In this document: positions 53,932-62,897 of the stretch, one piece after another | Numbering within the stretch: the stretch's first letter is position 1 | Layout of the letters: the number at the start of each line of letters is the position of its first letter | Assembly: GCF_030651495.1 (NCBI RefSeq) | Contig: NZ_JAUSFI010000005.1 | Coordinates: 1 to 64,000, forward strand | Reading direction: 5' to 3' | Length of the DNA: 64,000 nt | Origin: Undibacterium sp. | Lineage (GTDB): Bacteria; Pseudomonadota; Gammaproteobacteria; Burkholderiales; Burkholderiaceae_D | Translations under genes and position numbers: made by a program | Notes under the pieces: generated by a model | The model's database searches: none | What the model was told of the DNA's origin: nothing | What the model saw: only the letters and a program-made list of their open reading frames with translations

Positions 53932-54474
53932 TCAGTTCAAGTCAATCGCATCTTGTATCGACGCGATTCCTGCCTTGGCGCACTCATCGTCCATTTCGCC
54001 ATTCGGCGCGCCGGAAACGCCGATGCCACCGATGATGCTGCCCGATGCCTGTATCACCAGTCCACCCGCGATCATTGCCACGTTTGACACGCCGCGTATA
54101 CCGCTACTGGGTTGGTTGTAGGTTGTGGCCTTGGCCATCTCGGCGCTAGATGTTTTGAAACTGACGGCAGTCCATGCCTTGCGGGTTGCTGTTTCGGGAG
54201 TATGCATGCCCGCCAGCGCGTCTCTCACCATGACTAGTGGAATCCCTGATCTGTCCACCATTGCGACCGCTACCAGCGCACCCTTTTTTTGGCAATGCTT
54301 CAACGCGGTATTGGCAGCGAGTTGCGCAGCATCAAGGCTCAAACTCGTCAAGGTTTGAGTCGCTTTCATGCCTTCGTTGGCTTGGGCTGAATTAGCCGGA
54401 AACAGCACGCTCATCAGCGCGAAGAAAAGACCACACTGTGTTAACGCTGCAAATGACGACATGCGGCGATTCAT
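53932..54474 (-). CDS. HbpS/GlcG-like (DUF336) exported protein
   Basis: The roughly 180-residue protein has a signal peptide (MNRRMSSFAALTQCGLFFALMSVLFPANSAQA) and the GlcG/HbpS fold: LSLDAAQLAANTALKHCQKKGALVAVAMVDRSGIPLVMVRDALAGMHTPETATRKAWTAVSF, ...VAMIAGGLVIQASGSIIGGIGVSGAPNGEMDDECAKAGI. HbpS binds haem and other members bind small ligands. The start is ambiguous: ATG 54498 overlaps the soxB stop (ATGA), while ATG 54474 has GGATGAG upstream and gives a clean signal peptide. It belongs to the sox operon. Confidence 0.85.
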   Translation of the reverse strand: MNRRMSSFAALTQCGLFFALMSVLFPANSAQANEGMKATQTLTSLSLDAAQLAANTALKHCQKKGALVAVAMVDRSGIPLVMVRDALAGMHTPETATRKAWTAVSFKTSSAEMAKATTYNQPSSGIRGVSNVAMIAGGLVIQASGSIIGGIGVSGAPNGEMDDECAKAGIASIQDAIDLN

Positions 54475-54494
54475 CTTGTAACTCATCCAGTGGC

Positions 54495-56219
54495 TCATTT
54501 TGCAAAACCAGGATTGCCATCCATGCCAAGCAATTTCGGCTGATTCAGTTTACGAGCCTTGATCACCTTGTGCGATTTGAAATAGGTTTCCATGACATCC
54601 CAGATCGGTTCGCCTTGTGCTCCTTCAGCCACTGGCGCCCAGCTGGCGACCTTGTATTTCTTACTTGCTTCAATGCCCTTACCGTTGAGGGTCATGTTAT
54701 TAATCCGTGCGCCCGCCTTCGCATTCGGCGTACAGCTGTACTCCAGGCCACCAACTCTGACCATGTCGCCGCCCTGCTGAAGATAAGGGTCGGGATTGAA
54801 CAGGTTGTCACATACATCTTCCAGTATGGTTTTAATGGTATCGCCACTCATCTCGGTCAATGTAGTCGCAGGATAAGTGATCGCCACCTGATCCATCAGG
54901 TTGTCACGCGTGATCGCCTGTCCAGGCAAAATCGTGGTGCCCCAGCGAAAGCCCGGTGAGAAGGCGATTTCAGCGCCCTTTACTTCCATCAGCGCATCGA
55001 CGATCAATTGATCCCATGAGCCATTGAAGTTTCCGCGGCGATACAGCAGGCCTTCACTGACAGCCAGTTTTTCATCAAGCTTCTGTTTGTACGGTGCACG
55101 CACTTTATCGATGTGCGTCTGCATTTCTACATCCGCTGGCAACAGGTTTGAAAATACGGGCAATAAACGGTATTTAAATCCCTGCACCTTGCCAGCACGC
55201 ACATCCAGATCAAGCACGCCTAAAAATTTGCCGTTGGAACCCGCATTGGTAACCAGAGTTTGACCTTTGGCATTGCTCACCACGATCGGAATTGGGATGC
55301 CGTCATGGGTATGCCCGCCCATGATGGCATCAATGCCCGTTACCCGTGAAGCCATTTTCAGATCGACATCCATACCGTTATGCGACAGAACTATAACGGC
55401 CTGGGCGCCCTTCTGGCGCGCCTCATCGACCATTTTTTGCATGTTCTCGTCCTGAATCCCGAATGACCAGTCTGGCACCATATGGCGTGGATTGGCGATC
55501 GGCGTATACGGAAATGCCTGACCGATAACAGCAACAGGAACGCCGTTCATCTCGCGGATAACATAGGGTTCAAACACCTGATCACCGAAGTCGGTGGTCT
55601 TGACGTTTTGCGCCAGAAAATTAATTTTCCCCTTAAAATCTTTCTCAATGATTTCCTTGACCCTGGCAGCGCCCAAGGTAAATTCCCAGTGCGGACTCAT
55701 CAGATTGACGCCCAATAATTTACAGGCATCTACCATATCTTGTCCGTTGGTCCAAAGAGCAGTAGCAGAACCCTGCCAGGTATCGCCACCATCAAGCAGC
55801 AAGGCATGTGGACGGCTGGCGCGTACTTGTTTAATCAGGGTGGCAAGATGGGCGAATCCGCCAACTTTTCCATAAGTTTTCGCTGCTTTTTCAAAATCAA
55901 GGTAAGTAAATGCGTGCGCCTGCGCAGTATGCGGAGCGATGCCGAACTGCTTCAATAACGCGTCGCCAACCAGATGAGGCGCTTTACCAAAGGCGCCCGC
56001 CACACCCAGATTTACACTTGGTTCACGAAAATACAAAGGCATTAATTGTGCGTGGCAGTCGGTAAAATGCATAAAGCTGACATTGCCGAATGCCGGCAAA
56101 TCGTACAGGAGCTCGCTCATACCCGGCTTGGCTGCCAACACATCCTTATGGCTGATGGCCATTCCTCCGGCACTGGCAATGGCCAGGACTTGCATAAATT
56201 CGCGGCGACTAATACTCAT
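54495..56219 (-). CDS. soxB: Thiosulfohydrolase SoxB
   Basis: Periplasmic dimanganese hydrolase that releases sulfate from SoxY-bound thiosulfonate. The 574-residue protein begins MSISRREFMQVLAIASAGGMA, a Tat-like signal, and carries the 5'-nucleotidase-type metal motifs HFTDCHAQ, LLDGGDTWQGSA, SPHWEFTLG, LSHNGMDVDL and MGGHTHDG, then the C-terminal domain NFNGSWDQLIVDALMEV. The start at 56219 follows GAAGGAATTAAAT. It sits between soxX and the HbpS-like gene, all closely spaced. Confidence 0.96.
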   Translation of the reverse strand: MSISRREFMQVLAIASAGGMAISHKDVLAAKPGMSELLYDLPAFGNVSFMHFTDCHAQLMPLYFREPSVNLGVAGAFGKAPHLVGDALLKQFGIAPHTAQAHAFTYLDFEKAAKTYGKVGGFAHLATLIKQVRASRPHALLLDGGDTWQGSATALWTNGQDMVDACKLLGVNLMSPHWEFTLGAARVKEIIEKDFKGKINFLAQNVKTTDFGDQVFEPYVIREMNGVPVAVIGQAFPYTPIANPRHMVPDWSFGIQDENMQKMVDEARQKGAQAVIVLSHNGMDVDLKMASRVTGIDAIMGGHTHDGIPIPIVVSNAKGQTLVTNAGSNGKFLGVLDLDVRAGKVQGFKYRLLPVFSNLLPADVEMQTHIDKVRAPYKQKLDEKLAVSEGLLYRRGNFNGSWDQLIVDALMEVKGAEIAFSPGFRWGTTILPGQAITRDNLMDQVAITYPATTLTEMSGDTIKTILEDVCDNLFNPDPYLQQGGDMVRVGGLEYSCTPNAKAGARINNMTLNGKGIEASKKYKVASWAPVAEGAQGEPIWDVMETYFKSHKVIKARKLNQPKLLGMDGNPGFAK

Positions 56220-56304
56220 ATTTAATTCCTTCGCTATATGTCTGAGCACTCAAACTTTGTGTTGAAGATTGACGATGTCATTCAGGCATTTTTTGTTTAT
56301 TTGT

Positions 56305-56925
56305 TTACTTGTTTATTGGTGACTGCGGATCCAGCAACAAAGCCATTACGTCTTGCATCTGTTTTTCACTTAATATTCCGGCTGCGCCATAGCGCGGCAT
56401 GACCGAGCACGCATTGAACGCATGTGAGCTATAGATTTTGCTCCAGGTATATTTGACGATTTCATCGGACGGGCCGCCGCGCAATTTTCCATATTGAGAC
56501 AGACTAGGCCCGATATTTCCATAAGCGATCTCTTCTTTGGAAATCTGGTGGCATGCATAGCAGTTGCCGCCATTAACGGTTTTACTATCGTCTGAAAACT
56601 GCAGACCTCGTCCATTCTGGGCAACTTTCTCCCCCTCTTTCCAGTCGCCCAAATATTTTCCAATGGCTGGATATTTGACACTGTCCATGGCCGCTTTTTC
56701 CAGCTGCGCACGGATCTCGGCAGGCAGTTCTTTCTGCGCATAGTCAGAGCAAGTTTTTTGCAGTTCAGACTGATCCAGCCTATCCATCTTGGCAATGCCT
56801 TTTTCAGCAAAGGATGCCTTGATGCTTGCGATGCTCTCTTTGGCATCGGGCAAGTTCACCACTGTGGCGCAAGCTGAAACGGCAATCAGCAGCAATAGCA
56901 GTGTCATTTTCTGTTTAGTATTCAT
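56305..56925 (-). CDS. soxX: Sulfur-oxidation cytochrome SoxX
   Basis: Monohaem c partner of SoxA in loading thiosulfate onto SoxY. The 206-residue protein has a lipobox-like VSACAT, so it may be membrane-anchored, an extended N-terminal part, and the haem site CYACH (about residue 120) with a late Met ligand in ACSVMPRYGA. CGAGGACAAGTG precedes ATG 56925. It follows soxA by about 36 bp. Confidence 0.95.
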   Translation of the reverse strand: MNTKQKMTLLLLLIAVSACATVVNLPDAKESIASIKASFAEKGIAKMDRLDQSELQKTCSDYAQKELPAEIRAQLEKAAMDSVKYPAIGKYLGDWKEGEKVAQNGRGLQFSDDSKTVNGGNCYACHQISKEEIAYGNIGPSLSQYGKLRGGPSDEIVKYTWSKIYSSHAFNACSVMPRYGAAGILSEKQMQDVMALLLDPQSPINK

Positions 56926-56961
56926 CACTTGTCCTCGACTGATTAAGCTATTTTGTTTGCG

Positions 56962-57771
56962 TTATCTCTTCAATGCGGGAGCATCCATGAGTCCGCCTTT
57001 GGCCATCACGCCCAGATATGTGATCAGATCAATTGAGGTCTGAGAACTATATTTCAGTTCAGGAAAGCGCTGCTGGCGGAAACAATCATTGAGACGCCAT
57101 TGCATGGTGCGTACGGCACCTTGACTAACGCGATAAGCGGGCCAGGTGGCGAAAGCTTTTTGTGCTTGCAGGCTATCTTGGAGATTAGGTAAATCTTGCA
57201 GACGAATCCTCTGGCCAGTTGTCGAGTGACAAGATGCGCAGGAGAAATCAAAAGGTCCACCGCGATAAAAGAACGCCTTTTCGCCCCTTGCATACGCGGC
57301 TTTTTCTTTGTAATGATTTTGCGGAACACTGATTGCGCTGCCGCGTGATTCAGCGACAGCATACGCGGTGAGTGATTCCAGATCGGTGGCACGTTCACCT
57401 TGTGCAGAGAAAGGATTTTTGATGATGTCTTCGCGCTGAAAGCCCTGCATTTTCACCATGCAATGCACCAAACGGGTTTCAAAATCCATGACAGCATCGG
57501 TGTCCTTGAAATAGCGTGGCATTTCGGCATAAGCACCTTTTAAGATGCCCGGCCCCTTACCGAAATCACATTTTTCCATCGAAACATTGTTGGGGCCACG
57601 CTTCTGCTTCCAGAGCACTTCACCTTGCCCCTCAACCAATTCAGCCGGATTACCATCGGCTAGCATGGCGCGATACTTTGCGAGTTCGTCAGCAACGGAT
57701 TGCGCCAGAGCCGCACCTGAGCTGAGTCCGACACCTGCGAAAAAAAACAGGTAAATGAAAGTCTTTTTCAT
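56962..57771 (-). CDS. soxA: L-cysteine S-thiosulfotransferase subunit SoxA
   Basis: Catalytic subunit of SoxAX, 269 residues with a signal peptide (to about AALAQS). One haem motif CASCH (about residue 177) is present. The active-site cysteine that ligates haem as persulfide is in LNDCFRQQRFPE (about residue 229). The N-terminal haem motif of diheme SoxA is missing, replaced by a Cys pair (EKCDFG and VHCMVK) likely to form a disulfide, so this is a monohaem SoxA. AGGTGACGAACAA precedes the ATG. Confidence 0.96.
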   Translation of the reverse strand: MKKTFIYLFFFAGVGLSSGAALAQSVADELAKYRAMLADGNPAELVEGQGEVLWKQKRGPNNVSMEKCDFGKGPGILKGAYAEMPRYFKDTDAVMDFETRLVHCMVKMQGFQREDIIKNPFSAQGERATDLESLTAYAVAESRGSAISVPQNHYKEKAAYARGEKAFFYRGGPFDFSCASCHSTTGQRIRLQDLPNLQDSLQAQKAFATWPAYRVSQGAVRTMQWRLNDCFRQQRFPELKYSSQTSIDLITYLGVMAKGGLMDAPALKR

Positions 57772-57825
57772 TTGTTCGTCACCTAAATTAATTGGGAGGC
57801 AAGTTATTTGTGCGTGATGATTTAT

Positions 57826-58137
57826 TTAAGCGATGGTCGCTTCATCGGTACGTGCATCACCTTTATTATCTTTCCAGTTGATCTGGATTTTTTCGCCTTT
57901 TACACCGCCCTTGAATTTAAAAGCAAGAAAAGGATTTTGTGAAACCGATTGACCCCACAGACATTGCAACACCACTTTACTGCCATAAGTAGCAGTCACT
58001 TCATTGATGAAATGAGCAGGAACAATTTTCCCTTGTGAGTCTTTACGTAATCCACCTTCCATAGGGTGGGCCATCAACACTTTTACTTCCGTCACGCCAT
58101 TGTTGAAATTAGCGCGAATTTTCATTGGATCTGCCAT
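57826..58137 (-). CDS. soxZ: Thiosulfate carrier subunit SoxZ
   Basis: The 103-residue protein forms the SoxYZ carrier. It reads MKIRANFNNGVTEVKVLMAHPMEGGLRKDSQGKIVPAHFINEVTATYGSKVVLQCLWGQSVSQNPFLAFKFKGGVKGEKIQINWKDNKGD, matching SoxZ throughout, including the HPMETG-like loop. It has no signal peptide and is exported with SoxY. ACAGGAGAATACC precedes the ATG. Confidence 0.95.
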   Translation of the reverse strand: MADPMKIRANFNNGVTEVKVLMAHPMEGGLRKDSQGKIVPAHFINEVTATYGSKVVLQCLWGQSVSQNPFLAFKFKGGVKGEKIQINWKDNKGDARTDEATIA

Positions 58138-58184
58138 GGTATTCTCCTGTTTCTTTGATCGATAAGATTAGCTATCCGCCGCGA

Positions 58185-58643
58185 TTAACCGCCGCATCCG
58201 CCCAAAGTGACTTTGGTTTCTTTGCTGGCAGTGAACAGCTTGCCATTCGCTTTGACTACCACCACGACATGGGTGCTTTGTCCCATTTTCAGACGTGTCT
58301 GAACCTGGCTTTCGGTATCGGCCGGAATCATGAAGATAGCCGCTAACGGATTAGGATTCTTCTCTACGAAGATGTAGATTTCCTGTGTATTAGGAATCGA
58401 GCTATTGACCGAAACTGGCACGACTGCACCGTTTTCTGCAATATCCGGGGTAGTAATGGCGATATCCTTACTATCAACCGCTGTGCCTCCTAGGACGGCC
58501 AAAGCCTCAGATAGCGTCTTAGCGTCAAACCCGGCACGCGCATCGGCAGCCGCAAACGCTTGTTTGGCAGTAATGACACCTGCTGCAAGTAAGATGCCAA
58601 AAGCGCCAGTCGATTTCAACAGGGAACGTCGTGTCGTGTTCAT
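58185..58643 (-). CDS. soxY: Thiosulfate carrier subunit SoxY
   Basis: The 152-residue protein begins MNTTRRSLLKSTGAFGILLAAG, a Tat signal (TRRSLLK), and ends in GGCGG, the swinging arm whose Cys150 carries the sulfur substrate. The middle matches SoxY (VVPVSVNSSIPNTQEIYIFVEKNPNPLAAIF). AAAGGAGACATT precedes the ATG. It is followed by soxZ after about 47 bp. Confidence 0.96.
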   Translation of the reverse strand: MNTTRRSLLKSTGAFGILLAAGVITAKQAFAAADARAGFDAKTLSEALAVLGGTAVDSKDIAITTPDIAENGAVVPVSVNSSIPNTQEIYIFVEKNPNPLAAIFMIPADTESQVQTRLKMGQSTHVVVVVKANGKLFTASKETKVTLGGCGG

Positions 58644-58737
58644 AATGTCTCCTTTATTTGGACGGATGAATCAAAAATTGTTGATAAAAATAGGGTCTGC
58701 CCAGATTTCGCTATTGAACGGTTTGGCTTTTCCATAA

Positions 58738-59868
58738 TTACTTTGCTCCTAAAGACAACCATTGCGCGATCGCTTTTGCGTCAGCGTCTTTTAATTGAGC
58801 CTGTGGTGGCATAGGAACTGCACCCCACACGCCTGAACCTCCTGTTTTTATTTTGCTGACCAGGTAGTTTTCAAGATCTGCCTTACCCTTGTATTTGGCG
58901 GCGATCTCATTAAAGCCCGGACCGACAATCTTGTTTTTGATTCCATGACAGGCAGTACAGGTGTTTTTAGCGAGTAACTGTTTAACATCCGTTACCGTGC
59001 CTGCTGCATCAGATGCAACCAGTGGTTTCGCCGCTTCTTTTAACTCCGGGCCAGCGTTTTTTTTCGCAGATGGATTTACCTCAAGTGCCTGAGGTGCCGG
59101 CTTGCTTGTATCCGTACCGCGCACCGCGCCTATCACGCGATTCTGCTCGGCCAAATTACCATGCGCATTTCGTGCAAAATCAGGAAGGAAAGAGGTGAGT
59201 TTTTGATCGACTTCGCAGTTGCTCATGCAAGCAACATTCTTGACATCCGGTTTGCCCTTCACGTCCCACAAGCCATCAAATCTGACCAGCCCATTACGAT
59301 TAGGCAGGCGCTCCTGAACCTTGGCGATATTTTTATCCGACAACGTAAAGTCTGAAGGAATAATTCCACCCAAGTTAAGAATATAAGCAGTGACCGCATA
59401 CACTTCATCGTGGGTCAGGGACTTTGGTGCGTTCCACGGCATGGCGCGGTTGATGTAATCCCACATCGTCGACAACCTGGCGAGTTTCATTAACGTTGTT
59501 TTTTGCGCGACGCCGCCTTTCGCATTTGCCGCCACAACGCCGTTTTTAATGTCTTCTTCTGTAGTGCCACCCACCAGCGGGGGGAAGACCTCATTCAGCT
59601 CACCGAATGATCCGTGACAGCTGGCGCATTTGCCTTCCCAGACATGCTCACCTTGTGCGACCGAACCCTGGCCCTTAGGAATACCCTTGAAGTCCCCACG
59701 CACATCAATATCCCAAGCCTTTACTTCATCAGTAGTCGCTTTGCGGCCTATCGATTGCCATGGTTTATCCTCGGCAGCATTTGATAAAGTGCTGATTGCT
59801 ATCAGGCTAGAGGCAAGGCTGAAAGCCAATACGTTTTTAAACTTGAATTTATGTTTGATTATTTGCAT
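58738..59868 (-). CDS. soxD: Sulfane dehydrogenase cytochrome subunit SoxD
   Basis: Diheme c-type partner of SoxC, 376 residues. A signal segment (to about STLSNAAED) precedes the first haem motif CASCH (about residue 79), and CTACH (about 303) marks the second, separate domain after an Ala/Pro/Lys linker. The start ATG overlaps the soxC stop (TGATG), with AGGTGTCC upstream; the longer frame to 60051 is a shadow inside soxC. SoxCD oxidises SoxY-bound sulfane sulfur, which allows full conversion to sulfate. Confidence 0.95.
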   Translation of the reverse strand: MQIIKHKFKFKNVLAFSLASSLIAISTLSNAAEDKPWQSIGRKATTDEVKAWDIDVRGDFKGIPKGQGSVAQGEHVWEGKCASCHGSFGELNEVFPPLVGGTTEEDIKNGVVAANAKGGVAQKTTLMKLARLSTMWDYINRAMPWNAPKSLTHDEVYAVTAYILNLGGIIPSDFTLSDKNIAKVQERLPNRNGLVRFDGLWDVKGKPDVKNVACMSNCEVDQKLTSFLPDFARNAHGNLAEQNRVIGAVRGTDTSKPAPQALEVNPSAKKNAGPELKEAAKPLVASDAAGTVTDVKQLLAKNTCTACHGIKNKIVGPGFNEIAAKYKGKADLENYLVSKIKTGGSGVWGAVPMPPQAQLKDADAKAIAQWLSLGAK

Positions 59869-61208
59869 CAGGACACCTGCACATTCGACACTTCGCCATT
59901 GGAAGAAATTTTCCAGGACTGGATCGCATTGTTGTGATAGATCGACTTGGTTCCCCGCACCGCACGCAACTGATTTAATTTTGGCTGCACGTAGCCGGTC
60001 TCGTCGATTGCCCGACTTTGAATAATGACAGGAGAGCCATCCCAGACCCAATCAATATTGAAGCGAGTCAGCGCTTTACTGAGAATTGGGGTCTCCAGTC
60101 GTGCCGTACGCCAGTTTTTCCCACCGTCAACACTCACGTCAACGCGCTTGATTTTGCCGCGACCTGACCATGCCAGACCGGTAATGTTGTAGTAACCCTT
60201 ATCGAGCAAAATTTGCCCGCCCGATGGGGTAGTGATCACGCTCTTACACTCCTGTATTGAGGTGTATTGCCTGTGCATACCATCAGGCATCATGTCGATG
60301 TAATGGATGGTCTCATCCTTGGTGTCGTAGCGCTGATCACCTACTTCGATACGACGCAAATATTTGACCCAGCTGACTCCTTGTACTCCCGGCACCACCA
60401 GGCGCAACGGGTAACCATTTTCAGGACGCAACATTTCGCCATTCATCGCCCACGCCACCAGCACATCGTCCATGGCACGATCGATACTTATCGTGCGCGT
60501 CATGCTTGAACCGTCAGCGCCCTCCGCCAGTACATACTTGCCATTTTTCTTGTCGTAGCCGCACATCTCAAGTAAGGTCGAGAGTAATACACCGGTAAAT
60601 TCCGAGCAGCTCAACATGCCATGCGTGTATTGCACCGTGGGCAGAGCAACATTGCCCCACTCGGCACCAGTGTTGGCACCACATTCGATGAAGTGAATTC
60701 TGGAGACACTAGGCAAGCGCATCAGATCATCCATAGTGAATACGCGTTCCTGTTTAACCAAGCCGTTGATCATCAATCGATGATTACTAGGATCAATATC
60801 GTGCCAACCCTGATGATGACGCTCGAAATGCAAACCGCTTGGGGTAATGATGCCAAACAATCCTTGTAAAGGTGTGAAGCTCACTGAAGCCTGCGATACG
60901 CGGGTCAGGCCGGGGCTTTCACGTCGCTGCAGGTTTTTCTCCCATTTCGACGGCATTCCATAACCCAAGGCAGCGACAGATTGCCCCAGTGTTTTACTAT
61001 GCTCGGGCAAATTGAGTATGACGCTCTCTCCATCTGCAGCCAGTGCCGCAGAACCTACTGCCGCAGATGCAACACCAGCACCCATCGAGAGAGCTTTCCC
61101 CATAAATCCGCGCCGCGCTTTTCTGGCTTCTTCTAAGGATGCCTGATCCAGGAAACCTTCCGGAGCCTTGATTATGCGACCAATTAATTTACTTAATTCA
61201 TTCGACAC
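59868..61208 (-). CDS. soxC: Sulfane dehydrogenase molybdenum subunit SoxC
   Basis: Molybdopterin enzyme of the sulfite-oxidase family, 446 residues. The Tat motif RRGFMGKALSMGAGVASAA lies around residues 32-50. The Mo-ligating cysteine is in HFIECGANTGAEW (about 177), and the dimerisation domain follows (RGKIKRVDVSVDGGKNWRTARL). The start is a GTG at 61208, seven bases after GAGGAG. It is the first gene of the leftward sox operon; a TTGCATA palindrome lies about 45 bp upstream. Confidence 0.95.
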   Translation of the reverse strand: MSNELSKLIGRIIKAPEGFLDQASLEEARKARRGFMGKALSMGAGVASAAVGSAALAADGESVILNLPEHSKTLGQSVAALGYGMPSKWEKNLQRRESPGLTRVSQASVSFTPLQGLFGIITPSGLHFERHHQGWHDIDPSNHRLMINGLVKQERVFTMDDLMRLPSVSRIHFIECGANTGAEWGNVALPTVQYTHGMLSCSEFTGVLLSTLLEMCGYDKKNGKYVLAEGADGSSMTRTISIDRAMDDVLVAWAMNGEMLRPENGYPLRLVVPGVQGVSWVKYLRRIEVGDQRYDTKDETIHYIDMMPDGMHRQYTSIQECKSVITTPSGGQILLDKGYYNITGLAWSGRGKIKRVDVSVDGGKNWRTARLETPILSKALTRFNIDWVWDGSPVIIQSRAIDETGYVQPKLNQLRAVRGTKSIYHNNAIQSWKISSNGEVSNVQVS

Positions 61209-61522
61209 CGGTGATCTCCTCTTTCTCGTTTTTCCTATTTGAAAAACTTTATTTGCATATATGAGTATGCAAGCATATACAGATAAAAGAAATTTTCAAT
61301 CATTATTCATGATGCGACGCAACAAAGATGACTAAGAAAAAACATTTTTCCTTGATCGCCCTCAATAATTTCAATATAACTTTCTGAAAATATCTTGCTT
61401 TCATTTAGTTTACTTCATAACTAAATAGCGATAGAGTGATATTCAGAAATATATTCTGTGAACTTATATTTTTAATGTTGGTGAAATAATTATTCAAATA
61501 ACTACAACAAGGAGACTTAGAA
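61209..61522. other. Divergent sox / DUF302-lipoprotein promoter region
   Basis: This 314-bp AT-rich stretch must carry promoters for soxC (leftward) and the lipoprotein gene (rightward). Besides the palindrome at 61253-61272, no other motif is convincing. Confidence 0.6.
61253..61279. promoter_or_regulatory. Candidate ArsR/SoxR-type operator upstream of soxC
   Basis: TTGCATA (61253-61259) and TATGCAA (61266-61272) form a perfect 7-bp inverted repeat with 6-bp spacing. A direct repeat GCATATA recurs at 61255 and 61273. An AT-rich palindrome of this size suits an ArsR-family repressor such as the one encoded at 62232. Confidence 0.5.
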
Positions 61523-62098
61523 ATGAAATATCTCAATAAATTAAAATACATCTCAGTTTTAGCTGGTGTGATGTTATTAACTACCGGTTGCGGCACGATC
61601 AGCGCGGTGAACAACCTGGCTGATGGCGCGGGTAGCGAATCAATGAAAATGTGGGATCGCTGGGTAGACTCAAAAGGTGACATCGCTGTTGCCACGACAT
61701 GGGAGCGCAAGGTAAAAGCGGGCGTAACTATTGAGCAAATTGAAGCATCATTACAAAGCATCTCAGCAGAAGACAACATGCGCTCGGTGGGTGAATTACC
61801 TCTGTCTAAAGAATTGGAAGCGCGCACTGGAAAAAAAGAAAAATTTCTTAAGGTCTACTCATACTGCTCACCAGCAACAGCACGAATGATGGTTGATTTC
61901 AGCCCACACATGGCGGCGTATCTTCCTTGCCGTATCAGTGTCGTAGAACGTGCCGATGGTTTATGGATGTACACACTCAACATGGACATGATGGTGCGAA
62001 TGGGTAGGAAATTGCCACCAGATCTGGCGCGGGATGCGATGAAGGTAAGAGATACCATCTGGAAAATGATGGACAGAGCTTCACAAGGAGATTTCTGA
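61523..62098 (+). CDS. DUF302-like lipoprotein
   Basis: The 191-residue lipoprotein has a lipobox (LTTGCGT). The C-terminal part reads KVYSYCSPATARMMVDFSPHMAAYLPCRISVVERADGLWMYTLNMDMMVRMGRKLPPDL, the pattern of DUF302 proteins (FSPxxxxxLPCRIxVYE...WLYTxNMDxM). AACAAGGAGACTTAGAA precedes the ATG. It is divergent from soxC and ends at a shared terminator. DUF302 proteins often accompany sulfur oxidation genes; their function is unknown. Confidence 0.82.
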   Translation: MKYLNKLKYISVLAGVMLLTTGCGTISAVNNLADGAGSESMKMWDRWVDSKGDIAVATTWERKVKAGVTIEQIEASLQSISAEDNMRSVGELPLSKELEARTGKKEKFLKVYSYCSPATARMMVDFSPHMAAYLPCRISVVERADGLWMYTLNMDMMVRMGRKLPPDLARDAMKVRDTIWKMMDRASQGDF

Positions 62099-62142
62099 TT
62101 ATTCTTAAGGAAGTTGCGTGAACAAGAATACTCAAATTTACC

Positions 62143-62183
62143 AAAAAAACTCAGAGAGCATAATCAACTCTCCGAGTTTTTTT
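62143..62183. terminator. Bidirectional Rho-independent terminator
   Basis: ACTCaGAGAG and CTCTCcGAGT form a stem with one mismatch, a 9-nt loop, an A7 run before and a T7 run after. It serves both the DUF302-like gene and the converging ArsR gene. Confidence 0.85.
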
Positions 62184-62231
62184 AAGTAAGTTTGCTGGAA
62201 AAAGTGATTTCACTTTGTATGATAAATAACT

Positions 62232-62579
62232 TCACTTCGATTCGCCATGCATCAACTTTGCATTCAAGCCAATCCGGTCCGAAATTTGGCCACAAACTGC
62301 CTGGCACATGACCAAGGTTTTTTGGTCATCAATTCTATAAAAAACTTGTGTACCTTCCTTGCGTCTCGCCAAAATCTTCCCGCGATAAAGCATATTGATT
62401 TGACGAGATACATTTGCCTGTGTTGAGTCCACAGCGATGACGATTTCACCAACTGATTTTTCACCATTGCATACCGAGTTCAAAATCTTTAGCCTAGTGG
62501 GTTCACACAATAGCGAGAAGTAATTTGCCACTTCTTCAAACAATTCTTCTGTTTGGTCTTTATTTAGATTGTCATTCAC
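62232..62579 (-). CDS. ArsR-family transcriptional regulator (SoxR/BigR-like)
   Basis: The 115-residue winged-helix repressor reads ANYFSLLCEPTRLKILNSVCNGEKSVGEIVIAVDSTQANVSRQINMLYRGKILARRKEGTQVFYRI. It has four cysteines (25, 37, 92, 96); related sulfur sensors use a Cys pair to sense persulfides. It lacks the arsenic-type CVCDLC motif. Its position beyond the sox operon suggests it represses sox genes. No clear ribosome site is seen; the first ATG of the frame is used. Confidence 0.87.
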   Translation of the reverse strand: MNDNLNKDQTEELFEEVANYFSLLCEPTRLKILNSVCNGEKSVGEIVIAVDSTQANVSRQINMLYRGKILARRKEGTQVFYRIDDQKTLVMCQAVCGQISDRIGLNAKLMHGESK

Positions 62580-62897
62580 AGCAATATGTTCACTCGTTAG
62601 TTATTCACGGATATTCATAATTATAAAGTCAATAGAGTTTATTTAAGAGCATTTATCTCAAGTATAAAACTACTGATCAATGGCAAAGCATAAAGTGACA
62701 CATAGTAGGCAACATTAAAACGGGATTGTAATGCGCGAAAGAACAAATCATTTTATAGTATGAAGAACGCGAAGCTTTACCACTAACATTCACCGGCTGT
62801 TGATTCTTCCATGAAAAAATTTTGCATTTTTTGCACCAAATTAAGGTCGCCATCATGATCAGTTTTTTCAAAATGCGTTTTATGTCAACACATAGCA
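62580..62897. other. AT-rich divergent intergenic region
   Basis: 318 bp between the ArsR gene and the solute-binding protein gene. The minus-strand 73-codon frame inside has no support. An AT-rich ATATTCATAATTATAAAG patch at about 62612 could be a regulator site but is not a clear palindrome. Confidence 0.45.
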
